A stretch of DNA of 64,000 bases from Streptomyces muensis (GTDB lineage Bacteria > Actinomycetota > Actinomycetes > Streptomycetales > Streptomycetaceae): positions 85,235 to 149,234 of the forward strand of contig NZ_JAKEIP010000001.1 in assembly GCF_021474425.1 (NCBI RefSeq), read 5' to 3'. Of this stretch, positions 7,945 through 15,867 are shown in pieces. The first letter of the stretch is position 1. Each line of letters begins with the position of its first letter. The notes beneath the pieces were generated by a model. It did no database searches. It had not been told where the DNA came from and saw only the letters and a list, made by a program, of their open reading frames with translations. The position numbers and the translations under genes were made by a program.

Positions 7945-9924
7945 TCAGCCCGTCCCGTCCGCCGCCGCCCGCTCCCATGCCGCGTCCCTCAGCAGCCGCA
8001 GCCCGTTCAGGCCGACCAGGACCGTCGAGCCCTCGTGGCCCGCGACGCCGAGCGGCAGGGGCAGCGTGCCGGCCAGGTCCCAGATGACGAGGCCGGTGAT
8101 GAAGGCCCCGGCGATGACGAGGTTCTGCACGACCAGCTTCCGGGCGCGGCGGGAGAGGGCGACGGTGGTGGGGACGGCGGCGAGTTCGTCGCGGACGATC
8201 ACCGCGTCGGCGGTCTCCAGGGCGAGGTCGGAGCCCGCGCGGCCCATGGCGACGCCGATGTGGGCGGCGGCCAGGGCGGGCGCGTCGTTGACGCCGTCCC
8301 CGACGACCATCGTCTTGCGGCCCGCCGCCTCCAGTTCCTTGACCGCGGCCATCTTGTCCTGCGGCAGCAGCCCGGCGCGCACGTCCTCGATGCCGGCCTC
8401 GGCCGCGAGGTGGGCGGCGGCTCGCGGGTTGTCGCCGGTGAGCAGGGTCGGGGCGGTGCCGGTGAGGGTGGTGAGGGCGGCGACGGTGGCAGCGGCGTCG
8501 GGGCGCAGCCGGTCCGCGATGCCGAGCAGCCCGGCGGGGGTGCCGTCGACGACCACCACGACGGCGGTACGGCCGGACTCCTCCAATTCCTCGGCAAGCG
8601 CCACGACCTCGCCGTCCGGGTCGTCGAGCAGGCGGGCCGGGGCGCCCACCGCGACGGTACGGCCGTCGACCACGGCCTTCACGCCGACGCCGGGCGCGGA
8701 GCCGAAGTCCTGCGCGGTGGGCAGGTCGAGGCGCCGCTCCCGTGCGGCGTCCACCACCGCCCGGGCCAGCGGATGTTCACTGGCGTGCTCGGCCGCCGCG
8801 GCCAGGGTCAGCAACTCGTCCTCACCCACACCTGACCCGGGCAGCGGCCGTACGGCGACCACGCGCGGTGTGCCCTCGGTGAGGGTGCCGGTCTTGTCCA
8901 GGGCGACGGCGTCGACCTGGACGAGGCGCTCCATGACCACCGCCGACTTCACCAGCACGCCGTGCCGGCCGGCGTTGGCGATGGCGGACAGCAGGGGCGG
9001 CATGGTGGCCAGGACGACCGCGCAGGGCGAGGCCACGATCATGAAGGTCATGGCGCGCAGCAGCGCTTCGGAGAACTCCTCGCCGAAGGCGAGCGGGACG
9101 CCGAACACGGCGAGCGTGGCGGCCACCATGCCCAGCGAGTAGCGCTGTTCGACCTTCTCGATGAACAGCTGGGTGGGCGCCTTGGTCTCGGACGCCTCCT
9201 CCACCATCCGTACGATCCGGGCGATCACGGAGTCGGAGGCGTCGCGTTCGACACGGACGCGCAGGGCGCCGGTGCCGTTGAGGGTGCCCGCGAAGACCTC
9301 GTCTCCCGGCTCCTTCGCGGCGGGGAGCGGTTCGCCGGTGATGCTCGCCTGGTCCACCTCACTGGCGCCGTCCAGCACCCGGCCGTCGGCTCCGACGCGC
9401 TCGCCGGGCCGTACGAGGACGGTGTCGCCGATCGTCAACTCCTCGACGGGGACGGTCTGTTCGGTGCCGTCAGAGGCGATCCGGGTGGCCGTGGCGGGGG
9501 CCAGGTCGAGCAGGCCGCGTACGGAGTCGGCGGTGCGGGCGGTGGCGAGCGCCTCCAGGGCGCCCGAGGTCGCGAAGATGACGATCAGCAGGGCGCCGTC
9601 CATCACCTGGCCGATGGAGGCGGCGCCGAGCGCGGCGACCACCATGAGCAGGTCGACGTCGAGCGTCCGGTCCTTGAGGGCCTTGAGCCCTTCCCAGCCC
9701 GGCTCCCAGCCGCCCGTGGCGTAGGCCAGCGCGTACAGCGGGCCCCATGTCCACGCGGGCGCTCCGGCGAGTTGCAGGGGCAGCGCGAGCAGGAACAGCG
9801 CGGTGGCCGCGACGGCCCAGCGGACCTCCGGCAGCGCGAGCAGCCGGGTGCGCCGCCGGGGCGCGGCGGCGGCACGTGCGGCCGCGGCGGTGTCGGCCGA
9901 GGGTGGGGTGAGCGTGGATGTCAT
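7945..9924 (-). CDS. P1B-type heavy-metal-transporting P-type ATPase
   Basis: This 659-residue protein carries all P-type ATPase signatures: TGEPLP in the actuator domain, D343 in DKTGTLT, the P1B histidine motif SEHPLARAV, and GDGVNDAPAL. The membrane motif is SPC (ASPCAVVLATMP), as in the P1B-4 (Co/Zn-exporting CoaT/CtpD-like) group, rather than CPC. It has no N-terminal heavy-metal-binding domain, also as in P1B-4. The start ATG 9924 follows AGGGGC; the frame is open to 9957, but that would run into the inverted repeats. It lies tail-side of the zinc importer on the same strand, and the repeats at 9942-9969 suggest metal-responsive control. The exact metal is not decided by sequence. Confidence 0.93.
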   Translation of the reverse strand: MTSTLTPPSADTAAAARAAAAPRRRTRLLALPEVRWAVAATALFLLALPLQLAGAPAWTWGPLYALAYATGGWEPGWEGLKALKDRTLDVDLLMVVAALGAASIGQVMDGALLIVIFATSGALEALATARTADSVRGLLDLAPATATRIASDGTEQTVPVEELTIGDTVLVRPGERVGADGRVLDGASEVDQASITGEPLPAAKEPGDEVFAGTLNGTGALRVRVERDASDSVIARIVRMVEEASETKAPTQLFIEKVEQRYSLGMVAATLAVFGVPLAFGEEFSEALLRAMTFMIVASPCAVVLATMPPLLSAIANAGRHGVLVKSAVVMERLVQVDAVALDKTGTLTEGTPRVVAVRPLPGSGVGEDELLTLAAAAEHASEHPLARAVVDAARERRLDLPTAQDFGSAPGVGVKAVVDGRTVAVGAPARLLDDPDGEVVALAEELEESGRTAVVVVVDGTPAGLLGIADRLRPDAAATVAALTTLTGTAPTLLTGDNPRAAAHLAAEAGIEDVRAGLLPQDKMAAVKELEAAGRKTMVVGDGVNDAPALAAAHIGVAMGRAGSDLALETADAVIVRDELAAVPTTVALSRRARKLVVQNLVIAGAFITGLVIWDLAGTLPLPLGVAGHEGSTVLVGLNGLRLLRDAAWERAAADGTG

Positions 9925-9941
9925 GCCCCTACGATAAAGGA

Positions 9942-9969
9942 ATGAATGAAGACTCATTCATGTCTTCAT
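9942..9969. promoter_or_regulatory. Interlocked inverted repeats, probable metal-sensor operator
   Basis: Two perfect inverted repeats overlap here. One is ATGAATGA-4 bp-TCATTCAT (9942-9961). The other is ATGAAGAC-8 bp-GTCTTCAT (9946-9969). They lie 18-45 bp upstream of the P1B ATPase start. The AT-rich TGAATGA-type arms resemble ArsR/SmtB-family operators, but no ArsR gene is in the window. Because the repeats share bases, only one of the two pairings can form at a time. Confidence 0.6.
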
Positions 9970-9994
9970 GTCAGGTGGCCGCTCGCGCTTCAGG

Positions 9995-10867
9995 TCAGAC
10001 GGTCGCTCGTGCGGCTCCCCACTTCCGTGCCCGACGCGTCCCCAGCGCGCGGCACACGAGGTAGATGGCGAAGGAAATCGTGGTGACGTACGGGCTGATG
10101 GGGATGGAGCTGCCCAGCGCCAGCAGGATCCCGCCCTCGATGGAGGCCACCGCGAACACCACGCTGAGGAGGGGCAACAGCACCGGTGAGGCCGTGATCC
10201 GGGCCGCGGCGGCCGCCGGGGTGACGACGAGGGTGAGGACCAGCAGCGCGCCGACGATCTGCACGGACAGCGCGACCGCGAGGCCCAGCACGATCATGAA
10301 GGCGAACGACAGCGCGCGCACCGGCACGCCCCGCGCCTCGGCCACCTCCGGGTCGGCGCTGGCGAAGGCGAGCGGCCGCCACATCACCGCAAGCGCCACG
10401 AGCACCACGGCGGACGTGCCGAGCAGCCAGGACATCTGCGGGGTGTCGACGGCGACGATCTGCCCGGTGAGGATGCCGAACTTGTTCGCCGCCCGGCCCT
10501 TGTACAGGGCGAGGAACAGCACGCCGAGCCCGAGGCCGAACGGCATGATGGTGCCGATCACGGAGTTGCGGTCCCGGGCGCGCGAGCCGAGCAGCCCGAT
10601 CGTCCCGGCCGCGAGGATCGAGCCGACGATCGAGCCGGCCACGATGTTCACGCCCAGCAGCAGCGCGGCCGAGGCGCCGGCGAACGACAACTCGCTGATC
10701 CCGTGCACCGCGAACGGCAGGTCCCGCATGATCACGAACACCCCGACCAGGCCGCCGACCAGGCCGAGCGCGGCACCGGCGACGAGGGAGTTGCGGACCA
10801 GGGCGAGCAGTTCGCCGTAGTGGTCGAAGGTGAAGATCTGCTGCCAGATCCCGTCGGCGAGGGTCAT
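9995..10867 (-). CDS. znuB: Zinc/manganese ABC transporter permease (ZnuB-like)
   Basis: This 290-residue integral membrane protein belongs to the ABC-3 metal permease family. It has about eight hydrophobic segments and the family segments HGISELSFAGASAALLLG and the last-third VGALLVLTLVVTPAAAA. The ATG at 10865-10867 overlaps the TGA of the ATPase gene (ATGA), so the two are translationally coupled. An open frame extends upstream to 11623, but that part reads the ATPase gene out of frame. It forms the membrane channel for the znuC ATPase and the znuA lipoprotein. It ends 70 bp before the start of the P1B ATPase gene. Confidence 0.92.
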   Translation of the reverse strand: MTLADGIWQQIFTFDHYGELLALVRNSLVAGAALGLVGGLVGVFVIMRDLPFAVHGISELSFAGASAALLLGVNIVAGSIVGSILAAGTIGLLGSRARDRNSVIGTIMPFGLGLGVLFLALYKGRAANKFGILTGQIVAVDTPQMSWLLGTSAVVLVALAVMWRPLAFASADPEVAEARGVPVRALSFAFMIVLGLAVALSVQIVGALLVLTLVVTPAAAAARITASPVLLPLLSVVFAVASIEGGILLALGSSIPISPYVTTISFAIYLVCRALGTRRARKWGAARATV

Positions 10868-11703
10868 GGCCGTACTCCGTGCGGCAGTTCGGGGTGGTGC
10901 GGCTCCTGCGCCGCCTCGTCGGGTCCGGCGACGACCGTGACGCGGTCCCGGACGCGGATGACGTCGACCTGGGTGCCGTACAGCCGCGACAGGGCCTCGG
11001 AGGTCAGCACCTCGTCGGGGGCGCCGACGCGGTGGCCGCCGCGGGCGAGGTAGAGCACGCGGTCCACCAGTCCCAGCACGGGGTTGATCTCGTGGGTCAC
11101 GAACACCACCGCCGTGCCGTGGGAGCGGCGCCGGGCGTCGACCAGTTCCGTGACGGCCCGCTGGTGGTGCAGGTCGAGGGAGAGCAGCGGTTCGTCGCAG
11201 AGCAGGATCTGCGGGTCGGTCACCAGGGCCTGTCCGATGCGTACGCGCTGCCGTTCGCCTCCGGAGAGCAGGCCGACGGGGACGTCCGCGTACGCCGTGG
11301 CGCCGACCGAGGCGAGGACCTCGTCCACTCGGCGGCGTACGGCGCCGGTGCGCGGCCGGGGTCCGAAGCGGTGCCCGTCGATGCCGAAGCGGACCAGGTC
11401 GCGGGCGCGCAGCATGGCCTGCGCGGACAGGGTCGCCTGCTGGGGGACGTAGCCGATGTGCCGGCTGCCCTTGTGCGGCGGGCGGCCGAGGACCGTCAAC
11501 GTGCCTGCGGACAGCTGCCGTTGACCCAGCAGGGCCCGTACGAAGCTGGTCTTGCCCGCCCCGTTGGGGCCGAGCACGGCCAGGAACTCGCCGGGCCGCA
11601 CATCGAGGTCGAGGCCCTGCCACAGCACGCGCTCGCCGTAGGACAGGGCCGCTCCGCGCAGGCTGATCAGCGCGGCGTCGTCGGCCCCGGCAGGCCGGCT
11701 CAC
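10864..11703 (-). CDS. znuC: Zinc/manganese ABC transporter ATP-binding protein (ZnuC-like)
   Basis: This 279-residue nucleotide-binding protein has Walker A GPNGAGKTS, signature LSGGERQR, Walker B ILLCDEP and the H-loop VTHE. It is the ATPase of the metal importer. Both ends overlap neighbours by 4 bp (ATGA with znuA upstream, ATGA with znuB downstream), a tight three-gene operon in the order znuA-znuC-znuB. Zinc rather than manganese is inferred from the Zur-like box before znuA. Confidence 0.93.
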   Translation of the reverse strand: MSRPAGADDAALISLRGAALSYGERVLWQGLDLDVRPGEFLAVLGPNGAGKTSFVRALLGQRQLSAGTLTVLGRPPHKGSRHIGYVPQQATLSAQAMLRARDLVRFGIDGHRFGPRPRTGAVRRRVDEVLASVGATAYADVPVGLLSGGERQRVRIGQALVTDPQILLCDEPLLSLDLHHQRAVTELVDARRRSHGTAVVFVTHEINPVLGLVDRVLYLARGGHRVGAPDEVLTSEALSRLYGTQVDVIRVRDRVTVVAGPDEAAQEPHHPELPHGVRP

Positions 11704-12641
11704 TTGGCCAGCGCGCTCGCGAGCGCGTCGACGTTGGCGGTCATCCAGCCGAGGTAGTCCTTGCCGTGGGGCAGCGTCTCGGTCACGGGGACCACGGGGA
11801 TCCCGGCCGCCTTGGCCGCCTGCTCGGCCTTCTCGGTCTGCGGGCCGGAGGTCTGCTCGTTGTAGACCAGCGCCTTGACCTTCTTGCCGGTGAACAGGGC
11901 CAGCGTCTGCTGGAGGGTCCGGGCTGAGACGTCGTCGCCTTCCTCGATCGCCTCGCTGAACTCCTCGGGCGTCGCGTTCTTCAGCCCCGCCGCCTGGAGC
12001 ATGTACAGCGGTACGGGCTCGGTGATGGCCACCTGCTCGCCGCCGTGGTCGGCCTTGATCCTGGCCTCCTTCTGCTCCAGCGGCTTGAGCTTCTCCTCGA
12101 AGCTCCTGGCGTTCTCGGTGAAGGTGGCGGCGTCGGCCGGGTCGGCCTTGGCGAGGGCTTCGGCGATACGGTCGGCGAGCCTGGCGACCGTGGGGAAGTC
12201 GTACCAGACGTGCTCGTTGAGCTCGCCGCCCGCCGGGGCGGTCTTCCCGGAGACCTTGACGGCGTTGATCACGTCGGCGGAGGAGTCGCCGCTCTTGAGC
12301 ATGCGGTCGATGAAGTCGTCGTAGCCGCCGCCGTTCTCGATGACGACCTCGGCCTTGGACAGTGCCAGCTGGTTCCGGGTGTTGGCCTCGTAGGAGTGCG
12401 GGTCCTGGTCGGGGTCGCTGATGATCGAGGTGACCTGGACCTTGCCGCCGCCTATCCGCTCGGCCAGGTCGCCGTAGACGTTCGTCGAGGCGACGACCGG
12501 GATGACCGAGGCCGCGGCGGGGCTGTGCGCGGCATCGTTGTCATCACCTCCGGAACCGGACGAACCGCCGCAGCCCGCGAGGCAGACGAGGCAGGTGCCG
12601 GCTATCAGCGGGGCGAGGAGTCGGGGCGAGGGCGCGGGCAT
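11700..12641 (-). CDS. znuA: Metal-binding lipoprotein of ABC importer (ZnuA-like)
   Basis: This 313-residue cluster A-I solute-binding protein begins with a lipoprotein signal ending at the lipobox LAGC (Cys about residue 24). The likely metal ligands are histidines in DPHSYE and EHVWYD, plus acidic or histidine residues further on. Family segments ASTNVYGDLAERIGG and LVYNEQTSGPQTEKA are present. There is only a short glycine/aspartate-rich linker (SGSGGDDND) after the lipobox, not a long histidine-rich loop. It leads the znuACB operon and captures the metal outside the membrane. Confidence 0.92.
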   Translation of the reverse strand: MPAPSPRLLAPLIAGTCLVCLAGCGGSSGSGGDDNDAAHSPAAASVIPVVASTNVYGDLAERIGGGKVQVTSIISDPDQDPHSYEANTRNQLALSKAEVVIENGGGYDDFIDRMLKSGDSSADVINAVKVSGKTAPAGGELNEHVWYDFPTVARLADRIAEALAKADPADAATFTENARSFEEKLKPLEQKEARIKADHGGEQVAITEPVPLYMLQAAGLKNATPEEFSEAIEEGDDVSARTLQQTLALFTGKKVKALVYNEQTSGPQTEKAEQAAKAAGIPVVPVTETLPHGKDYLGWMTANVDALASALAK

Positions 12642-12727
12642 GGGTTCCTCCGGGGCAGGGGAAACGGGCAGGGGAGAGCGAATGGTCCGCCGAGGCCCGA
12701 TCGGGCCGGCGTCGCGCCCACGCTAGA

Positions 12728-12742
12728 TGAAAACGGATGTCA
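12728..12742. promoter_or_regulatory. Zur-box-like site upstream of znuA
   Basis: TGAAAACGGATGTCA lies about 87 bp before the znuA start and matches 11 of 15 positions of the actinobacterial Zur consensus TGAAAATGATTTTCA, as I recall that consensus. Position and orientation fit repression of znuACB by zinc-loaded Zur. No Zur gene is in the window. Confidence 0.55.
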
Positions 12743-12802
12743 AGAGCGTCTTTCGAGGCGTCTCCACGGGCAACCCTTACCGAGAACTCACCTTCCGGCG
12801 GG

Positions 12803-13549
12803 TCAGGGCGCGGGCACCTCGTCCACCAGCTGCGGGCCGTTGTTGCGAACGCTGTTGACGGCCGGGGAGACCGGGCGCGCGTCCAGGTGGCCGTCCGCGG
12901 GTGGGGTGAGCAGCGCGCGCAGGTCGTCCGTGGACCGGTGCTCGGGGTCGAGCCAGGCGTCGTAGTGCTCGGGGGTGAGGGCGAGGGGCATCCGGGGGTG
13001 GATGCGGCCGGCCGCGTCGGTGGCCTCGGTGGTGATGATGGTGCAGGTCAACAGCCAGGCGGCCGGGTCGTCGGCATCCTTGACCGCTGGATCGCGCCAG
13101 AACTCGTACAGCCCGGCGAGGGCCAGCACCTGTCCGTCCTCCGGGTGGATGAAGTACGGCTGCTTGCGGACCTTGCCCGACGTGCGGTCCTTGACCTCGT
13201 CCCACTCGTAGAAACCGTCGGCCGGCAGCAGACAGCGGCGCTTGACGAAGGCCTGGCGGAAGGCGGGCTTCTCGTGCACGGTCTCCACGCGTGCGTTGAT
13301 CAGGCGCGCGCCGATCTTGACGTCCTTCGCCCAGGAGGGCACCAGGCCCCAGCGCAGCGGCCGCAACCGGCGCCGGGCCGGTTCACCTTCGCCTGCGCCG
13401 CGCGGAGTGCGCTCCAGTACGGCCCACACCTCGTCGGTCGGCGCCACGTTCCAGCTCGGCGCCAGCGTCTCCTCGGGATGCCACTCGGCGACCTGGAACA
13501 GCTGGGCGAGGTCCTGGGGGCTGCGGGTGGAGGCGTAGCGGCCACACAT
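12803..13549 (-). CDS. SRAP (SOS response-associated peptidase) protein, YedK/HMCES family
   Basis: This 248-residue protein starts MCGRYAST, so Cys2 is exposed after Met removal as the catalytic nucleophile that cross-links abasic sites in single-stranded DNA. Other family features are NARVETVHEKPAFR (Asn and Glu of the active site), GFYEW and the late TTEA-HxRMP segment (HPRMPLAL). The role is protection of abasic sites in ssDNA. It is transcribed towards znuA, but the gap of about 160 bp holds the Zur box, so it is not part of that operon. Confidence 0.93.
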   Translation of the reverse strand: MCGRYASTRSPQDLAQLFQVAEWHPEETLAPSWNVAPTDEVWAVLERTPRGAGEGEPARRRLRPLRWGLVPSWAKDVKIGARLINARVETVHEKPAFRQAFVKRRCLLPADGFYEWDEVKDRTSGKVRKQPYFIHPEDGQVLALAGLYEFWRDPAVKDADDPAAWLLTCTIITTEATDAAGRIHPRMPLALTPEHYDAWLDPEHRSTDDLRALLTPPADGHLDARPVSPAVNSVRNNGPQLVDEVPAP

Positions 13550-13782
13550 ACGGCCACTGTGCCACGGCGCGGTGGCCCCGTCCTCACAGGCCGGTCAGGA
13601 TCTGCGGCGAGAGGTTCTTGATCATGGTGTTGGTCCAGCGAGTTCTCCGTGGCGGTGAGGTGGAGGCCACGCAGGTCGCGGAGCAGGAGGAGACCCGGGT
13701 CGGGGTCGGCGGGCTCGGGGCCTGCCGGTGCGGGGTCGGCAGGGCCGGCCAAGGTCCCACGGCCGCCTGACGCCGTGCCCTC

Positions 13783-14463
13783 TCAGCCCTCCACGCCCGT
13801 CGCGGTGTGGGCGGCGCCGACCGGCTTGGACTCCGGGGAGCCGCGCTGGCGCAGGTAGATCGACAGGACGACCATCGAGGCCACCGCCAGCAGTTCGGAC
13901 TGCCAGTTCTGGAAGGTGCGGTTCCAGAAGTCGGCGGCGGTGAGGTACTCGGCCCAGCTGACCGGGGCCTGGAGGTCGCGCAGTCGCTGTTCGTTGTAGG
14001 CGGCGGTGCCGGTGACGGACTGGGCCAGCCAGCACAGCAGGAACACGCCGCCCATCACCAGGCCCAGGGACCTGGAGTACACCGCCTGCCGCCAGCCGCC
14101 CGCCCGTGCCCAGCGCGGGGCGTCGGCCGGGGCGTGCTCCCCGACGAGCTGCTCCTCGTCGGACTCGGGGCCCGCCCTGTCCAGTTCCTTGGACTCCGGC
14201 GAGCCGCGCTGGAGCAGCCAGACGGTGACGAAGATGTAGAGGAAGAACTGCAGGTACTCGGACTGCCAGTTCTCCGTCACGTCGACGGCGAAGTCCGACG
14301 AGGTCAGGTAGGCGCCCAGGCCGATCGGCTGCATTCCGTCGGTGACCAGCGCCTCGTTGAAGTCCGCGTGCCCCGCGACGGCCTGTCCGCACAGCGCCAG
14401 CAGGAACCCGGTCCCGAACCCCAGGCTCAGGCCGTTCTCCCGCAGGAAGCGACGCACGCTCAT
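13783..14463 (-). CDS. DUF6766-type membrane protein with internal duplication
   Basis: This protein of about 226 residues is made of two similar halves. Each runs from a first hydrophobic helix through an NE/YNE motif and an E-YL(T)-DF stretch to NWQSE, a second helix and RGSPESK. The halves cover about residues 1-95 and 125-220, giving four transmembrane helices. I place it in the DUF6766 family; the function is unknown. The start ATG 14463 overlaps the stop of a 27-residue ORF (ATGA). The frame extends upstream to 14523, but that part overlaps the small ORF. Its neighbours are a lipoprotein and, divergently, a CBS protein, which suggests an envelope or stress role. Confidence 0.8.
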   Translation of the reverse strand: MSVRRFLRENGLSLGFGTGFLLALCGQAVAGHADFNEALVTDGMQPIGLGAYLTSSDFAVDVTENWQSEYLQFFLYIFVTVWLLQRGSPESKELDRAGPESDEEQLVGEHAPADAPRWARAGGWRQAVYSRSLGLVMGGVFLLCWLAQSVTGTAAYNEQRLRDLQAPVSWAEYLTAADFWNRTFQNWQSELLAVASMVVLSIYLRQRGSPESKPVGAAHTATGVEG

Positions 14464-14543
14464 CGGTGCATCAGCCCCAGCGTCGTGAAGTAGACGAGGC
14501 CCCCGATCACGAGCACCAGGCACAGGGTGAACATGGTCCGCAT
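14460..14543 (-). CDS. 27-residue single-helix membrane peptide
   Basis: This short frame begins ATG 14543 with MRTMFTLCLVLV, has one strongly hydrophobic helix (about residues 5-24) and ends LMHR. Its TGA overlaps the ATG of the DUF6766 gene, and GAGGG sits about 6 bp upstream of its own ATG. It lies 8 bp after the stop of the lipoprotein gene. The coupling, ribosome-binding site and charge pattern support real translation. It could be a subunit of, or a translational leader for, the DUF6766 protein. I do not recognise a family. Confidence 0.6.
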   Translation of the reverse strand: MRTMFTLCLVLVIGGLVYFTTLGLMHR

Positions 14544-14551
14544 CGACACCC

Positions 14552-14974
14552 TCACCCGCCCTGGACGGTGCAGTCGTACGGCTGCTCCGGACGGGGCGTG
14601 CATCCGGCGGCCGTCACCTTCCAGCCGGTCGGGAAATGGGCCAGGAACAGCGTGTCATCGGTGAGGACGACCCGGGCCTGGCCCCCGTAGACGTCCACGC
14701 CACGGACCGTGTCCCCGGCGGGCAGCCGCTCCTGGATCACCGCCCGGTCGCAGGAGGTCTGCTCGGACTTCTCCAGTTCGTCGAGCGTTCGCGGCGCCAG
14801 CAGCGCGCACGCCCGCCGGCCGTCGGAGCGCTGCAGGGCGCCCGTGAACCCGGTGGCGGCGGCGGACGCGGCGTCCTCGCGCTCGCCCGCGGCGGCACCG
14901 CAGCCGGTCGTCGCGGCGAGCGCGGCCAGCAGAACACCGCGGCACCCTCTCCTGATCGCCCTCGCGCATCGCAT
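14552..14974 (-). CDS. Small secreted lipoprotein of unknown function
   Basis: The likely product is about 140 residues, with an arginine-rich start, a hydrophobic stretch and a lipobox-like TTGC. The mature part, about 110 residues, has an NTF2-like outline: a helical first half (ATGFTGALQRSDGRRACALL) and a strand-rich second half ending in PTGWKVTAAGC, with several cysteines. The frame is open to 15049, but only the start at 14974 gives a sensible signal peptide. It is the first gene of a probable three-gene run with the 27-residue peptide and the DUF6766 protein. Confidence 0.7.
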   Translation of the reverse strand: MRCARAIRRGCRGVLLAALAATTGCGAAAGEREDAASAAATGFTGALQRSDGRRACALLAPRTLDELEKSEQTSCDRAVIQERLPAGDTVRGVDVYGGQARVVLTDDTLFLAHFPTGWKVTAAGCTPRPEQPYDCTVQGG

Positions 14975-15142
14975 CCGCTCACGTCCCGGTCCGTGTGGCG
15001 TGGAGGACCAGCATCGGCGACGGGTCGACGGGCCGCCGGTGGGACGCACCCACTCGGGTCACGTGGGAGACAGTCGTCCCCGGGTACTCGGTGCCCGCAC
15101 GGCGGTGAGAGGCACCGCCCCACTGCACGGAGGGACGTTCCC

Positions 15143-15565
15143 ATGACTCAGCATGTCCGCGATGTCATGACGACCGACCTGATGACCGTCGAACCGCTGA
15201 CCTCGGTGCAGACGGTGGCCCGCATGATGCGCGACGAGGACATCGGTGCCGTACTGGTCACCGAGGGCGAGCATCTGCGCGGGCTGGTCAGCGACCGTGA
15301 CCTGGTGATCCGCGCCATGGCCGAGGGCGGCGACCCGGACCGCACGACCGTCGCCGAGGCGTGCAGCGAGGACCTGGTCACGGTAGGGCCCGACGACGAC
15401 CTGGTCGTCGCGGTGAAGGTGATGCGCGAGCACTCCGTACGGCGGATACCGGTCGTCGACCAGGGAGATCACGCGGTGGGCATCGTCTCGATCGGTGACC
15501 TCGCCATCGAACGCGACCCCAAGTCCGCTCTCGGCGACATCAGTGCCGCGCGCCCCAACAAGTGA
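15143..15565 (+). CDS. Two-CBS-domain protein
   Basis: This 140-residue protein consists of a CBS pair and little else. The first copy is around residues 5-65 (VRDVMTTDLMTVEPLTSV ... LVSDRDLVIRAM). The second is around residues 70-128 (EACSEDLVTVGPDDDLV ... GIVSIGDLA). CBS pairs bind adenosine nucleotides and usually report energy or ionic state. The ATG at 15143 follows a good GGAGGGA site; the open frame further upstream to 14636 is not coding. A DUF6480 gene follows 35 bp later. Confidence 0.9.
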   Translation: MTQHVRDVMTTDLMTVEPLTSVQTVARMMRDEDIGAVLVTEGEHLRGLVSDRDLVIRAMAEGGDPDRTTVAEACSEDLVTVGPDDDLVVAVKVMREHSVRRIPVVDQGDHAVGIVSIGDLAIERDPKSALGDISAARPNK

Positions 15566-15600
15566 GCCGCGGCGAACCGCCTTGGAGAGGAGAGTGCGCC

Positions 15601-15822
15601 ATGACGAACCCCGATTCCGAGCCGACACGAGCTCCGGGGCACGAACCCGGCAGCGGCGTGCCGCCTGGTGAGACCCCGCCCGCCGAGGCGGACAGCACGG
15701 CCGGCATCTCCTATCCGCAGAACGAGTTGCGCAGGGGCTGGGCCGCCGCGCCGATCGTTCTGATCATGCTGGTGGTGCTGTTGGTGGCGGTCGGGCTGAT
15801 CGCCATGGTCGTGGCGCTCTGA
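15601..15822 (+). CDS. DUF6480-type small membrane protein
   Basis: This 73-residue protein has a proline-rich, acidic N-terminal half (PGHEPGSGVPPGETPPAEA), then GISYPQNELRRGWA, and one C-terminal transmembrane helix (about residues 49-73). The pattern matches the actinobacterial DUF6480 family, function unknown. The ATG at 15601 is preceded by GGAGAGGA, and the in-frame ATG at 15562 is less likely. It follows the CBS gene closely and is probably co-transcribed with it. Confidence 0.82.
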   Translation: MTNPDSEPTRAPGHEPGSGVPPGETPPAEADSTAGISYPQNELRRGWAAAPIVLIMLVVLLVAVGLIAMVVAL

Positions 15823-15867
15823 TCGTGTGCGGGGCACTCCGGCGGACGTCCACCGCGCCCTCGGCCG

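Noticed and set aside
10868..11623. Upstream extension of the znuB frame
   Set aside because: This part reads the znuC gene out of frame; the ATGA overlap at 10867 is the natural start.
13550..13782. Possible gene in the gap between the SRAP and DUF6766 genes
   Set aside because: Only short fragments such as NTMIKNLSPQILTGL before a stop look protein-like; there is no start or recognisable domain.
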